From Rana temporaria (lineage: Eukaryota; Chordata; Amphibia; Anura; Ranidae): 64,000 bases of DNA. The DNA lies in contig NC_053491.1 in NCBI RefSeq assembly GCF_905171775.1, positions 133,476,483 to 133,540,482 of the forward strand, read 5' to 3'. Below the pieces are notes generated by a model. That model saw only the letters and a list, made by a program, of their open reading frames with translations. It had not been told where the DNA came from and did no database searches. Every line of letters starts with the position of its first letter. Position 1 is the first letter of the stretch. The position numbers and the translations under genes were made by a program. Positions 20,574-31,815 of the stretch are shown here, one piece after another.

Positions 20574-21047
20574 AGCGGTTGTAAACCTTAAATTTGCACT
20601 TTTACCTACAGGTAAGCCTATAACAAGGCTTACCTGTAGGTAAAAAGAATATCTCCTAAACCTGTACGGTTTAGGAGATATTCCCCTCGCAATGCGGGCG
20701 GCGCATGCGCAGGGGGGATCCACGGCGGAAGATCCGGCAGCCGCCGGACCTTGCCGATTTTTAAATCTCCCGCGCGCATGCGCGGGAGTGACGTCATCGC
20801 CGCTCCAGCCAATCACAGCGCTGGAGCGGCGCCGCTCCAGCCAATCACAGCGCTGGAGCGGCGATACCCGGAAGACACGCCGGAGCAAGATGACATCTCG
20901 CTCGGCGTGAACCAGGTAAGTGTTGTTCACCTCGTTTTTAGGTAAGTATTTCATAATCAGCTATTATGCGGTGCATACTAGCTGATTATGCATTTTGCCT
21001 TGCAGGTAAAAAAAAAAAAAAAATTATATATGCGGTTTACAACCGCT
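20574..21047. mobile_element. RQ family element, TTAA ends
   Basis: AGCGGTTGTAAACC and GGTTTACAACCGCT are inverted ends, flanked by TTAA at 20570-20573 and 21048-21051. The interior is a chain of hairpins: ACCTACAGGTAAGCCT and inverse, CTCCTAAACCTGTACGG and inverse, CGCGCATGCGCGG, and a GCGCTGGAGCGG direct repeat. No coding content. Confidence 0.8.
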
Positions 21048-21174
21048 TTAAGGTGCAGCCCCCGCCCCCCCCCCCCCCACAAATACTTACCTGAGCCTGA
21101 CCTTGGTCAGTCCAGCACTGTGCCCGGGAACAGAGGAGCTGCTCTCTCTCTCCTTCCTCACTAAACTCAGTTAA

Positions 21175-21651
21175 AGCGGATCTCCACTCTAAAGTGGAGT
21201 CCCGCTGATCGGCACCCTCCCCCCCTCCGGTGTCACATTTGACACCTTTCAGGGGGAGGGGGGTGCAGATACCTGTCTACAGACAGGTATCTGCACCCAC
21301 TTCCGGCCCTACGATACGGGCAAAGGACGGGTTTTTTCTCCGCTTCCCGTCCGTCCCCCGTTGTATGCTGGGAACACTCGGCTCCCAGCACACAGCGGGA
21401 GCCAATAGGCGGGCGCAGCGCGACTCGCGCATGCGCCGTAGGGAACCGGGCAGTGAAGCCGGAGCGCTTCACTTCCTGGTTCCCTCACCGTGGATGGAGG
21501 GGGGAGCAGCAGGGTGACGAGCGATCGGCTCGTCATCTGCTGCGATCACCGCTGGACTCCAGGACAGGTAAGTGTCCTTATATTAAAAGTCAGCAGCTGC
21601 AGTATTTGTAGCTGCTGGCTTTTAATATATTTGTTTAGTGGCACATCCGCT
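21175..21651. mobile_element. RK family element, TTAA ends
   Basis: AGCGGATCTCCACTC begins and GGCACATCCGCT ends it, flanked by TTAA at 21171-21174 and 21652-21655. It holds CAGATACCTGTCTACAGACAGG hairpin words and the phrase AAAAGTCAGCAGCTGCAGTA with its inverse. A partner copy's right half is at 41640-41966. Confidence 0.75.
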
Positions 21652-21877
21652 TTAAAGAGGGTGGGGCTGAGGAGCACTGTGTGTAACAATAGAAGCATGA
21701 GTACCCCGCCAATAAGCGGCATGCTGGGAGGGTACTTGAAGGCAGAAGAAGCCAGGAGTGCCAGTGGGGGACCCAAGGAAGATCTGGGCTACTCTGTGCA
21801 AAACCATCACAAAGAGCAGGTAGGTATAACATATTTGTCATTGTTTTGTTTTTAAAGATCCTTTAAAATCCCTTTAA

Positions 21878-22534
21878 TAGGCACAAGGAGATCACAGGCG
21901 CTTTGGATTATCCATCGATTCCTTTCTAACTAGCAAACCATAGCCATGTTGTACAGTTTTAGGTGGATGTGGTTTATTCGTAGCCAAGACTTGATTATGT
22001 GGTCTGTCTTTGTAATGTAGTTACATATCCATTTTGACATCATATGCTAAAGAATATTGAATTCACGTGTAGAACAGAGTGACTTATTTCCTTAATAATA
22101 ACTGAATACCCTGTAGGTTCATTTTTCTGCTAATGATGTCCACATCATTTCATATAAAGTATATACCAGTACATATTTTCCATATACTTGATTATTGTAT
22201 GCAGATTTCCTGAAGAACCCAGTCTGGCTAGTTCATTCGGCCTGCTACTAATTGGATTATAGCAGTGACAGAAAGCCAAGACTGAGATGTAAATTCTGAT
22301 ATTTATGCCAAGCGACTGGCAAATTTGTTGAAAACTGTAAGCAGTATATGTTTTGCATTCATGTAAGCATGCATGAAATGGGTTAAAGTATTTCTTAGCA
22401 TCAGGAGATACAGTACATGGTACATCTTTTTTCTTCTTTCAAAAATCTAATAATGTTTATCTAAGCAGTACCTAAAAAGATAGCTAAGATTCATTTTTTA
22501 GATCTGCAGTTTATTGTGAGTATATTCTAATATG
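21878..22534. other. Unassigned AT-rich spacer
   Basis: No repeat ends or coding motifs were recognised; it appears single-copy. Confidence 0.5.
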
Positions 22535-23046
22535 CAATGCTGTATCCTGGCCTAGGCCAACAAGGCCCAGGCCAGCACTTTGCAGGGGGCCAGCACGGAA
22601 AGAGTCCCCGCCGGCTTGCACTACACTGTTACTGTAGCGCCAGTCTTATGGGGTGGACTGGGCAGAGAGGCAAATTAGTCTAGTGCCCCCATAAAGCTGC
22701 CGCACTGCTTCCGGTATGCGGGCGGCCGGCATACTGCAACTGGATCATTTTGGATAGAGTAAGGGAGGGTTATAGCCCCGGTCAGTTTATTTTTTACCAT
22801 CCCTGTGCCATTGCAGAGATTTCCATTGACTTCCTGCCCCATAGCTAAACAAGAAAAGAGGAAATCTATGCAAATTAAGGGAGTTGCCCTCCCCCCACCA
22901 GGCCCTCAGAACTAGTTGAAATTTTCAGGGTGGGTCTTAAACAGCAAGGGGTGTGGCATTGACAGGAACGGCTGAGTAATATTTAAATTAGGGGGTGCAC
23001 GAGTTTAGTCAGGCCTAGGGCAGCACAAAACCTAAATACACTACTG
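22535..23046. mobile_element. hAT-like element (CAATGCTGTATCCTGGCCTA)
   Basis: The left end CAATGCTGTATCCTGGCCTA and the right end GGCCTAGGGCAGCACAAAAC...AATACACTACTG are imperfectly inverted, both carrying GGCCTAGG. This pattern is familiar from hAT miniature elements. The flanking eight bases (CTAATATG, CTGATTAT) are not a clean duplication. Confidence 0.5.
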
Positions 23047-23187
23047 CTGATTATGTGTACATTTGGAAATTTCAGTGAAAGCTTTGTATTACAGGCACCT
23101 CCCAGTTACTTTTATAGCAATCCCAAATCATGATTCTCTGTACAGCACCCTTGGAGCTTTGAATACCTGGATGCTCGGGTATGCAGT

Positions 23188-23473
23188 AGCGGTATCGTAT
23201 GGTGAATCAAATTTAATAACCAAAATGGCAACTTACAGTTTAAAAGAGTAACAAACATCCGTATAGGACACTGGAGAGCTGGCCGGCATGCGATCTCCCG
23301 CTCAGAGCGATGATGTCAGCACGTCTACCTCCCGGCGTACGTTTCACTATAAGACACTATATTATAGCGAAACGTACGTTGAGAGGTACGCTTGCTCGCT
23401 TTCCCTGTTACTCTTTTAAACTGTAAGTTGCCATTTTGGTTATTAAATCTGATTCACCATACGATACACACTA
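23188..23473. repeat. Inverted repeat with 60-bp arms
   Basis: ATCGTATGGTGAATCAAATT to AAAAGAGTAACA (23192-23251) is mirrored by TGTTACTCTTTTAAACTGTA to TCACCATACGAT (23406-23466) with few differences. A second mirrored pair, AACGTACGTTGAGAGGTACG against CTCCCGGCGTACGTTTCACT, lies inside, around the centre TATAAGACACTATATTATAG. It is a fold-back element whose outer limits and target duplication I could not fix. Confidence 0.75.
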
Positions 23474-24034
23474 TGTGAGTCTCTCTTCATTTTGGGTATC
23501 CATGCTGAGCTTTGTGGCCTTTGTGCCCATTGAGTTTGTTCCATCTGATTGCTCACTTTCCCTACCATTGGAAAACGCTATCTATTGGAAACACGTCCAA
23601 TACTTTTGGCCCATTACAGCTTACCTCTGGTAAGCATACAACTTTATAGGTGGTGGTGCACAGGTGTGATTGGTGACACATTGTGGTTCTGCTGTTTCCT
23701 CGCACAGGATTTCTATTTGATCACTATTCATACATTTCATTTAGACTTTAAAAGTGTAAAAGATTTGGCATGCTGGGAATTCCTTTCTTTGGTTTCTCCA
23801 ATATCTTTGGCTGCAATTAGTATAAAAAAATTACAGGTTTGTTGGATAAAACATATAGCTCATCCAGTGCTGAACAAAATTTCAGTGAGTAGTTAAATCT
23901 GCAACCCCAACATAGAAAATAAGCCGTCTCTGTTATGGACTCTATTAAAGCAGGACTACACTACATCTAAGCACCACAAACCAAAAGCGTTATTTAATTC
24001 ATTTTTATTATTCAAAGCATACTCACCCATTTAT
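23474..24034. other. Unassigned spacer after the inverted repeat
   Basis: Holds a frame of up to 115 residues with no domain I recognise. AAAGCAGGACTACACTAC near 23948 looks like a small-element end with no partner. Confidence 0.4.
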
Positions 24035-24318
24035 CCATGGATTTGTCCATCGGATTGATCCGGTGGTCTGTACAGACTCACCGGATCAATCCGTCCGATT
24101 CCCTCCCTCGCATGCGTCGTAATGATTCGACGCATGCGTGGAAGTCTTTATCTTACAGCGTCGCGCACGTCGCCGCGTCATTATCGCGGCGACGGCGCGG
24201 CCATGTCACCGCGGATGTATTCCGCGCGGATTTCAATCTGATGGTTAGTACAACCATCAGATCCAAATCCGCCGGAGGACCGTTCCCAGCGGATAATCCT
24301 CGTGTGTACGGGGCCTTA
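24035..24318. mobile_element. RG family element, left-truncated
   Basis: The right end CGTGTGTACGGGGCCTTA and internal words CGCATGCGTCG (mirrored around AATGATT), CGCGGCGACGG and GATTTCAATCTGATGG match the full RG copy at 39019-39509. The expected left end is missing. Confidence 0.65.
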
Positions 24319-24989
24319 TGGTCAGGTACATGTTATGGAGCGAAAAATACTGTAATTATTTTATATATGTATTACATCTGTATTAATTTGTCTTTTTGTG
24401 GTTAGTTTTGGTATAGTCTGTCCTTTTTTTGCACAAAGTATGTGCATTTCTGAGCGCATATATTTTAGATAGCCCTCAATAATACTTCTTTTTAGATTTT
24501 CTTATTACCAAAAACATCTACATATATAAACTGGAGAGTCAGCAAAACCTTTATATATTGCTCAACAAAATAGACTAAAAGATGTGACTCATTCTGGCAG
24601 AGCTTATATTGGAGTTGGTGTGAATGACTGACTAAAAATAGCCTGTTGACAGTGTTCCGTATCATATGCACATAGAATAAATGCACAGCTAGAACAGAAA
24701 AAAGTATTATTTTTTTCTTATCTTTTTTTTTTTTTTTTATCAATAATATAAGTTCAGAGGTCATACGCTAGAATCCTCAATTTTATCTTTATCATACAGA
24801 ATATATTTTCACTTCATTGTGCTCTTCTATCACTCAGTAGAATTGCCAGCCAGCCTAGCTGATTAACTCTAGTGCATTCCTCTCACTTACAGCTCTTAAG
24901 GGTTTCTTTAGTGAGTCATAACTGTGCATAATTTACAGTGCATATATCTGTCCTGAAACAAGAGATTGAATAATGTGTTTACTTCAAGT
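24319..24989. other. Unassigned AT-rich spacer
   Basis: Poly-T at 24723-24739. No gene or transposon end recognised. Confidence 0.5.
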
Positions 24990-25245
24990 CTTTTCTATAG
25001 CACTGCCACAATCCATGGCTCTCAAGAGTATATCGAACAAATCATGTCATTCCCTGCCCCCCTCCCTATCCCCTCACTACCTAAGGAATTTACAGTCTAA
25101 TATGCCTACCATATTCATGATGATATACACAGTAGGGCTAATTAGGACGGAAGCCAATTATCAGTCAGTATTTTTATTGAATGTGGGAGGAAAGTAAAGC
25201 ACCCAAAGGAAACCGATTCAAACACTGAAGAGAGCATACAGACCT
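24990..25245 (+). mobile_element. LINE 3' tail fragment, decayed
   Basis: Contains in order AATCATGTCATTCCCTGCCC, AATTTACAGTCTAATATGCC, AGGGCTAATTAGG, AAGCCAATTATCAGTCAGTA, GAATGTGGGAGGAAAGTAAAG, CACCCAAAGGAAACC. It is the upstream portion of the same tail type as 6608-6765. Confidence 0.5.
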
Positions 25246-25534
25246 GGAAGTCAGTATCAACAATTGAGCAAATGTGAGATCAAAAGCTACCACCTTACAT
25301 TCATGCCATATTGGATTTCTAATCTATGCCTCCTTACAGTAGCATCAGTGCATTGCGCTTCCCAGGTTCTGTGGGCAGGATGAGTCAAGCATGGCAGAGC
25401 TGTAGCTTGTATCACCCAACATTTCTTCTGAGGAAAGTTTCCATCTCCTTCAGAACCCTTCAGTATGGGCACTGTGGTGTCATTGCACCATTCTATATGT
25501 CAAGCATTCGAAACTCTGAATCTTCCAGTGAGCC
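25246..25534. other. Unassigned spacer
   Basis: No coding motif or transposon end recognised. Confidence 0.45.
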
Positions 25535-25607
25535 ACAGATTTACTAAAACTGGAGAGTGCAGAACCTGGTGGAGCTGTGCATGGTAGCCAATCAGTTTCT
25601 AGCTTAA

Positions 25608-26081
25608 AAGAGAAATATGGGTTTTATTGATTTTTTTTTTTGCTATTCATACTTACCTCGGTGGATGGATCAGGCTGATGCTGCCGCGGTCCCCGGCGTC
25701 TCTGCACTGAGAATCGAGCCACCGAACACAGCCGATGGCTCGGTTCTCACTCCTCCCCGAGCAGAGCCATACTGAATGTCGGTCAGCATGGCTTCTGCTC
25801 TACTTCTCAGCACTTATTGGAGCACCGAGCACTGGAGGGGCAGGGAGAGGCTGTCTCAGCGGCTCGCCGAGACACTGAGACTGCCATCAATCAGGGCAGC
25901 TGGCGGATCCCGACTTGGAAGTTATGATGATGCGCTGCCCCGATTGATGGCAGTGACTTTACCAGAGAGCAGACTTCAGACCGCTCTCTGCTGAAAATGG
26001 GTCACAGGAGTGCAAAACAAATTGCACTCCTGTGACCCAGAGGAGAAGTCCAGCCTAAAAAGCTCAGGTTGGACTTCTCCT
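25608..26081. mobile_element. RJ family element, TTAA ends
   Basis: TTAA at 25604-25607 and 26082-26085 flank it. Right-end phrases GGACTTCTCC, ATTGCACTCCTGTGACCC (with its mirrored partner) and internal GCACTGAGAATCGAGCCA, GAGCACTGGAGGGGCAGGGA match the copy at 30580-33519. Non-coding. Confidence 0.75.
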
Positions 26082-26085
26082 TTAA

Positions 26086-26396
26086 AGGCTTGTACATATT
26101 ATAAGTAAGTTGGGCGAATATTTTTTAGTCCGAGAAACTATCGTACAATTTTCTAAAAGTGTGTACACAACTTTCTGAAGGAATAAACTCCAAAATGTTT
26201 CTTGTACGGGACCAGAACAAGAGAAAAATACGAGAAATGTACGAGAAAAATAAAACCGTAAACAACAATGAAAAAAAAGCCTTTGTCGTGCGAGAATTTT
26301 CGTACATTATTTCCTTCCCCAGTTCTGACTTGCTGTGAAAGAATGAGGAGAAAAAGACAATCATTTGCCCGATTTTCTTGTAGTGTGTACTCCACT
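26086..26396. mobile_element. RF/RH-like element with GTGTGTACTCC end
   Basis: Starts AGGCTTGTACATATTATAAG and ends TAGTGTGTACTCCACTTTAC. Mirrored internal words include ACGAGAAATGTACGAGAAA and TCTTGTACGGGACC. It abuts RJ on the left and RB on the right. Confidence 0.5.
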
Positions 26397-26415
26397 TTAC
26401 AGCTTGTTCAATTAA

Positions 26416-26913
26416 AGGGGTTGTAAAGGTAAATGTTTTTTCACCTTAATGCATCCTATACATTAAGGTGAAAAACATCTGACGGTACTGCCCCCCCCAA
26501 CCCCCGTTTTACTTACCTCACCCCTCAAAAGTCCCGCGCGTGTCCCCGTGATCCTCTTCGGTTCCCAGCCTGGCCATTGATTTGCTAGGCTGGATGGATT
26601 GATAGCAGTGCAGCCATTGGCTGGCACTGCTGTCAATCACATCCGATGATGCGAGGGGCGGGGGCAAAGTGATACAGTCGGCGGCTATGCCTGCTGCTGT
26701 TTCACGGGAGCGCGCCCGCAAAAGCTTTCCACCATGCAAGCTCGCTCGCATGAAGGTGGAAAGCTCTTGCGAGGAGGAGCCGAGACAGCCGCTGAGGGAC
26801 CCCAGAAGACAGGGTTCGGGGACACTCTGTGCAAAATGAGCTGCACAGTGGAGGTAAGTATAACATGTTTGTTATTTTACAAAAAAAATAATTTGTTTAC
26901 TTTAGTGTTCCTT
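26416..26913. mobile_element. RB family element, TTAA ends
   Basis: AGGGGTTGTAAAGGT starts and TTAGTGTTCCT ends it, with TTAA at 26412-26415 and 26914-26917. It has the RB hairpin TTCACCTTAATGCATCCTAT with its inverse, TTTTACTTACCTC, CACTCTGTGCAAAATGAGC and AAGTATAACATGTTTGTTAT. Confidence 0.75.
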
Positions 26914-27000
26914 TTAAGCTTTAACAAAAAAGCCGTAAGCTGGTTGTCTATGCAGAGCTGCACCAGATTTTTAACTTTCCAGTTTTAGTAGATCTACCCC

Positions 27001-27479
27001 ATTATGTATGCTATGGACTTCCCAGAAAAAGATAATTAAACTTCTGAATTTAACATTATAATAAAATAAAGATTTACCATATTTAAACCCAAAGAAAGGG
27101 ACCATAAAACATTTGCTGAATTATTTAGCTGCACATTTGTGTAAGGGAGTGTTACTTATCAACTGTAGAACAGCAGGGTTGCATTTAATTATTTCATCCT
27201 TAAACCACTGAAGTCTACAGTGAGAGTGAGAGGGCCGCATATGGCCCATAAAACACCAGTTTGACATTCCTGTAACACTTTCCTTACCTCTGACTTATAA
27301 TGTAGATCGACTATTTTTCAAAATTGCTTTCACCTCTATCTCATCATGAAGTTAACAATGGTATGAAAACTGGTAAAACTAACAAGATGGAACACGATGT
27401 CACACATTCAGCTAAGGTCTTGCACTTTTTCTATATTACAAAAAAAAAAAAAAAGGTCTATACTGTGAAAGATGTCTAA
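27001..27479. other. Unassigned spacer
   Basis: A poly-A run lies at 27439-27453. ACATTCCTGTAACAC near 27266 does not pair with a clear element end. No gene recognised. Confidence 0.45.
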
Positions 27480-27483
27480 TTAA

Positions 27484-29030
27484 CCTCCCTGGCGGTATGA
27501 CTATTTCAGATTTTAGGTGCTGAAAGCGGTACAATTATTTTGCATAGAAATTTGGGCCCAGATTCTCAACCGAGATACGACGGCGTATCTCCAGATACGC
27601 CGTCGTATCTCTGCGTTGAGCCGTCGTATCTATGAGACTGATTCTTAGAATCCGTTACGCATAGATATCCATTAGATCCGACAGGCGTAAGTATCTTACG
27701 CCGTCGGATCTTAATTGCATTTTTTTTTGCCCGCTAGGTGGCGCTTCCATCGAAATCCGCGTCAAGTATGCAAATTAGCTAGATATGCAAATTCCCGAAC
27801 GTACGTGCGGCCGATGCAGTAAAGTTACAACGTTTACGTTAGGCTTTTCCCGGCGTAAAGTTGCCCCTGCTATATGAGGCGCAGCCAATGTTAAGTATGG
27901 CCGTCGTTTCCACGTTGAAATTTTAAAAAGTTACGTCGTTTGCGTAAGTCGTTCGTGAATGGGGCTGGATGTCATTTACGTTCCCGGGCGAAACCAATGA
28001 CGTCCTTGCGGCGTACTTTGGAGCAATGCACACTGGGAAATTCCACGGACGGCGCATGTGCCGTTCCGCAAAAACGTCAATCACATCGGGTCACAGTAGT
28101 TTTACATAAACGCCCCCCTCATCCAAATTTGAATTAGGTGGGCTTACGCCGGCCAATTTACGCTACGCTGCCGCAACTTACGGAGCAAGTGCTTTGAGAA
28201 TACAGCACTTGCCCGTGTAAGTTGCGGAGGCGTAACGTAAATGAGATACGTTACGCCCGCTGGTGTTTTATATTGTAGGCCTGCAATTCTTAGGAATAAC
28301 TTGCTTAAATCTGTCCAAACAAGAGTCCAGTAGACATCCCAGGTATGATAAAGTTAAAAACACAAAATCATAATATAATAAATAATTATAACTAATAATA
28401 ATATATTATAATACAAATTATTCAATAATGTAATCAAATCAAATACACTGAAATTTGCTCAGTTGCAGAATTGTCGCTGTCATTACTTTTAGTGTTTGAT
28501 GACGGATTTCCCCACAAATCGCTATCGCTCAATTCTGCAAGTGATTCTAATTTATTATCGCCGTTTTCTAGCTGGTCTTAAACCTTTTTTGACATAAAGG
28601 GACACTTTTTGGTTGCTATGGACAATCTACAGGCAGATTTTTTTTTATTTATAATATAAAACTGCATGCAGGACACTGGACAGACCACTAGGGACAAAGG
28701 GGATGTGTAATTATTTGATACAGTACTGTAATCTGTAAGATTACAGTATACTGTATGTATACTGTTTTTTTCCTTTTTTTAATTTAATGCCGATCCCCGC
28801 CTCCGTGCGTCGTAACATCGCAGGGAACGGAGCTCAGCGGCACTCGGGGACTGTGTGAGTCCAGCAAGGAGACAGCTCGCTCACACAGCGGGGAGACATC
28901 GCAGGATCCAGGGGACAAGGTAAGTAACTCTCCCTGTATCCTGCGATGCGATCCCGAGTCTGGCTCTGGGTTACCGCTAATGGTACTGAAATTTCACCCC
29001 GAGTCAGACTCGGGAATGCCGCTAGGCAGG
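27484..29030. mobile_element. RD family element hosting an RE element
   Basis: CCTCCCTGGCGGTATGAC and CCGCTAGGCAGG are the ends, flanked by TTAA at 27480-27483 and 29031-29034. Right-part words CCACAAATCGCTATCG, AAAGGGACACTTTTTGGTTG, CCACTAGGGACAAAGG and ACCCCGAGTCAGACTCGGG match the copy at 13982. RE interrupts it near its left end. Confidence 0.8.
27554..28264. mobile_element. RE family element inside RD, right end lost
   Basis: GGGCCCAGATTCTCAACCGA starts it. It follows the RE order: ATACGACGGCGTATCTCCAG, AGATCCGACAGGCGTAA with inverse, GGTGGCGCTTCCATCG, TAAGTATGGCCGTCG, CCAATGACGTCCTTGCG, and GGCGTAACGTAAATGAGATA. The last terminal bases expected (GAATCTGGGCCC) are missing, so it ends in a small deletion. 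Confidence 0.75.
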
Positions 29031-29034
29031 TTAA

Positions 29035-29794
29035 AGGTTCCAGGTCCTCTGCAGATTTCTACCTTTTGCTCTTGTGGATTTGAGTTTTGGTGGTTTAGCG
29101 CTATATGTACTTAGGCCCACATAATTATTTTTTTTAAAAAGATCTTCAACTGACGCATTGCTAAATTAAGAAATTCACTTACCTGGTTGATTCGTTTTAG
29201 GAAAATTCAATCTCAAGTGAAGATCTTTGGTCGGGATATATACGTAAGTGGGCACCAATCACGTTAGTCGATTTTTAGATTGAAAATAGAATTATTGCAC
29301 ATGGCATTATGGGATAGGTGTGAGGGGCTGGGGTATTGATTGAAATTTCTCCAAAAATACAAAGTCTATCATGGCTCGCCAAATACACAGACTGTGCTGG
29401 CTGCAGAGCTCTGGCTCCTTGGCAGTTGAGAGTCTAGTGGTAACTTAGTTGTTGTCACCCTAAGCAGGCAAACATGGAAAGATCCCTGTGTATACTTCTC
29501 ACTCAAATAGTCACTACAAATTCCTATATGTGGAGGACAGTTCCAGCTTGTTGCTTTGCACTCCTGTTTCCAGCAGCCAATACCTTCAAGAATACCTCCC
29601 AGGAGGGGAGATTCCTGTATCCTTTCATTCTCAGGCCCAATGTTTGGGAAGAGAGACATGGTTTCTAGGATGAACAGTTCTCCCAGCATGCATCAGCATG
29701 TAGCATCAGTCCATTGTAAATAGTACATCCCTACAGTGGTAAGAATCATATACATAACAGATCACTATAAAATTCTAATTACAATTCAAAATAT
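29035..29794. other. Unassigned spacer
   Basis: Frames of up to 106 residues show no recognised domain. No transposon termini identified. Confidence 0.45.
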
Positions 29795-30193
29795 TATAAA
29801 CAACATACAAAGCCATTTACAGCTCTGCCCCAAGCTACATCACATCTCACCAATCTTGTCTCCAAATATCACCCAAACCGTCCTCTCTGCTCCTCCCAAG
29901 ACCTACTGCTCTCTAGCTCTCTTGTCTCCTCCTTCCATGCTCGTCTCCTGGACTTCTCCACAACCTCTCCCATACTCTGGAACTCTCTACCCCTGTCTGT
30001 CTTGCTATCTCCTACTCTTTCATTTTTAGGCGATTCCTGAAAGCTCACCTGTTCAGGAAAGCCTATCCTGCTCTCACCTAACAACTGAATCTTTTATTTC
30101 TCCCATCCATTCAGCCTCTACAGTTATTAGCTTTTGTTCCACTAGCCCCTCCCTATTAGATTGTAAGCTCCTATAGGCAGGGCCTTCCTAATG
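29795..30193 (+). pseudogene. Non-LTR retrotransposon ORF2 C-terminus and 3' tail (first part)
   Basis: Forward peptides TNLVSKYHPNRPLCSSQ (about 29854-29904) and ILWNSLPLSV (about 29968-29997), then after a frame change FLKAHLFRKAY (about 30034-30066), follow the typical C-terminal order of LINE ORF2 proteins of the L2/CR1/Rex group. The tail phrase TTAGATTGTAAGCTCCTATA and GGCAGGGCC follows. It is a decayed fragment without reverse transcriptase motifs. Its 3' end continues at 33535 after about 3.3 kb of inserted elements. Confidence 0.65.
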
Positions 30194-30311
30194 CCTGGTA
30201 CGCACAGGATAAATGTTGGGTGACATCGGCTTCTCTTGAAGAGTCATGATTAAATACGGTCTGACGACCGGCTCCCAATCAACACTCCCAGCCAATGGCT
30301 CTGGCGACTTA
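30194..30311. mobile_element. Small-element fragment with TGGTACGCACAGGATA
   Basis: This stretch between the LINE tail and RF starts GCCTGGTACGCACAGGATAA, a terminus style like RF/RH elements, and contains GGTCTGACGACCGG. The opposite end was not found. Confidence 0.4.
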
Positions 30312-30577
30312 GGCCTCGTACACACGAGTGAGTTTCTCGGCAAAAACCAGCAAGAAACTTGCTGGGAGATATTTTTTGGCCGAGGAAACCGGTCGTGTGT
30401 ACATTTTCGTCGAGGAAACTGTTGAGTAACTCGACGAGCCAAAAAGAGAGTAAGTTCTGTTTCCTCAACGGGAATGGAGAAACTTGCCTTGTCGAGTTCC
30501 TCGACAGCCTAACAAGGAACTCGACGAGAAAAACTATGTGTTTCGCCCGTCGAGTTCCTCGGTCGTGTGTACGAGGC
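30312..30577. mobile_element. RF family element
   Basis: GGCCTCGTACACACGAGTGA and its inverse TCGGTCGTGTGTACGAGGC are the ends. Interior GCAAAAACCAGCAAGAAACT, AACTCGACGAGCCAAAAAGA, CTTGTCGAGTTCCTCGACAG match the other copies. Flanks TTA and TCA are a near match to a 3-bp duplication. Confidence 0.8.
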
Positions 30578-30737
30578 TTCAGAAGTATGTTTTTGTTTGT
30601 TTTTTCCAGTTTCATACTTACAGTAGGTGAACCCGATTTTGTGTCAATCTCGCTCTCTTTCTCAGCGAGATTGAGCACCTACGAGCCCCATCGCGGGAGC
30701 CAGCGCCGAGCTGGCTTGCCGCGATGGATACAGAGCC
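30578..30737. mobile_element. RJ family copy, left part
   Basis: TTTCATACTTACAGTAGGTG and following correspond to the left of RJ (TTCATACTTACCTCGGTGG at 25650). It contains a hairpin, CAATCTCGCT and AGCGAGATTG. The element is split by the FB1 palindrome and continues at 33011. Confidence 0.5.
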
Positions 30738-31297
30738 GTCATAGAAGCGACGGGAGATCCGACTTGGATTCCCGCCAATTCTACACGTGTGCGGCGTTTG
30801 TTATGAATCCTGAAGGGGAAGTCCCCGCCGGATTTTAAATAAAAATCCGGCATGGGTCCCCCCCTCAGGAGCATACCGGGCCCTTAGGTCTGTTATGGGT
30901 TGTAAGGAGAGCCCCCCTACGCCGGAAAAAATGGCGTAGGGGGTCCCCCTACAATCCATACCAGACCCGTATCCAAAGCACGCTACCCGGCCAGCCAGGA
31001 AGGGAGTGGGGACGAGCGAGCGCCCCCCCCCCCCTCCTGAGCCGTACCAGGCTGCATGCCCTCAACATGGGGGGGTTGGGTGCTCTGGGGCAGGGGGGCG
31101 CACTGCGGCCCCCCCCACCTCAGAGCACCCTGTCCCCATGTTGATGAGGACAGGGCCCCTTCCCGACAACCCTGGCCGTTGGTTGTCGGGGTATGCGGGC
31201 GGGAGGCTTATCGGAATCTGGGAGCCCCCTTTAATAAGGGGGCCCCCAGATACCGGCCCCCCACCCTAAGTGAATGAGTATGGGGTACATCGTACCC

Positions 31298-31810
31298 CTA
31301 CCCATTCACCTGCAAGAAAAGTGGTAAAAACACAAATAAACCACACAGTGTATTAAAATATTTTATTTTTCTCCTCCGGAGGCCGCCCCCTGTCTTCTTT
31401 ATTAGCTCTTTTACCAGGGGGGGGCTTCTTCTTTGACGTCTTCGGGTGGGTGGGGGCCGCCGTCTGGTTCTCTTCCACCGCCGGGGGGGGTGGCTTTTAA
31501 AAAAGCCCCCACCCCCCCGGCGGGTTTCCTCCGGCGTCTTTGGCGGGGCTCTTCTTCTTCCGCTATCCCGACGGGTCTTCTCAACTCTCCGGGGTTCTCC
31601 TTCTGTCTTCGCCGCTCTCCGTTGTTGACTCGGCGCACCCCGGTTCTTCGTCTCGCTGTCCGGTGTCTTCTTCCGTGATGTACGTCTTCTCCTTCCGTGC
31701 TGTGATGAGTTCTTCTTCCGCGCTGTGACGTCATTTTCTTCACTTCTCTCCTTCTCCCGATGTTGCCACGCCAGTCCTCCTCGCTGAAATGACGGATGCG
31801 CGCCTTGCAT
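31298..31810 (-). other. Mirrored GA-rich frame in FB1 left arm
   Basis: The reverse strand opens 170 codons, very rich in Arg, Lys, Pro and Glu (RKKTPDSETKNRGAPSQQRR, RRGGGGFFKSHPP). The same frame is on the opposite strand in the right arm. The related FB2 keeps short blocks such as RTGVRRVN-GERRR, though in another frame of FB1 (31411-31743). No domain, signal or membrane segment is recognisable. Composition and the palindromic origin make a real protein doubtful. The ATG lies only a few bases from the TATA motif, thus upstream of a TATA-directed start site. Confidence 0.2.
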
Positions 31811-31815
31811 CGGAC

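Larger units (their letters stand above)
19886..21873. mobile_element. RB family element carrying three nested insertions
   Basis: It starts AGTGATAGTAAGGGC after TTAA at 19882-19885 and ends AAATCCC before TTAA at 21874-21877. Between the insertions, the RB order is kept: the CACC...AATGCATTCTCTGCA hairpin, ACAAATACTTACCTGAGCC, GGGACCCAAGGAAGATCTGG, CTCTGTGCAAAACC, GGTATAACATATTTGTCATT. The insertions are a hAT-like element (19928-20533), RQ (20574-21047) and RK (21175-21651). Confidence 0.75.
25535..27000. mobile_element. RM family element containing RJ, an RF-like element and RB
   Basis: The left end (CAGATTTACTAAAACTGGAG through AGCCAATCAGTTTCTAGCTT) and the right end (GCAGAGCTGCACCAGATTTT, CAGTTTTAGTAGATCTACCC) are the two RM termini, separated by about 1.3 kb of three other elements. 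The TTAA within the RM centre served as the entry point. Confidence 0.7.

Noticed and set aside
20529..20954. 141-codon minus-strand frame
   Set aside because: It spans the GC-rich hairpins of the RQ element and mirrors frames on the other strand.
29369..29689. 106-codon minus-strand frame as a host exon
   Set aside because: No recognisable domain, no flanking splice signals that stand out, and its length is plausible by chance.
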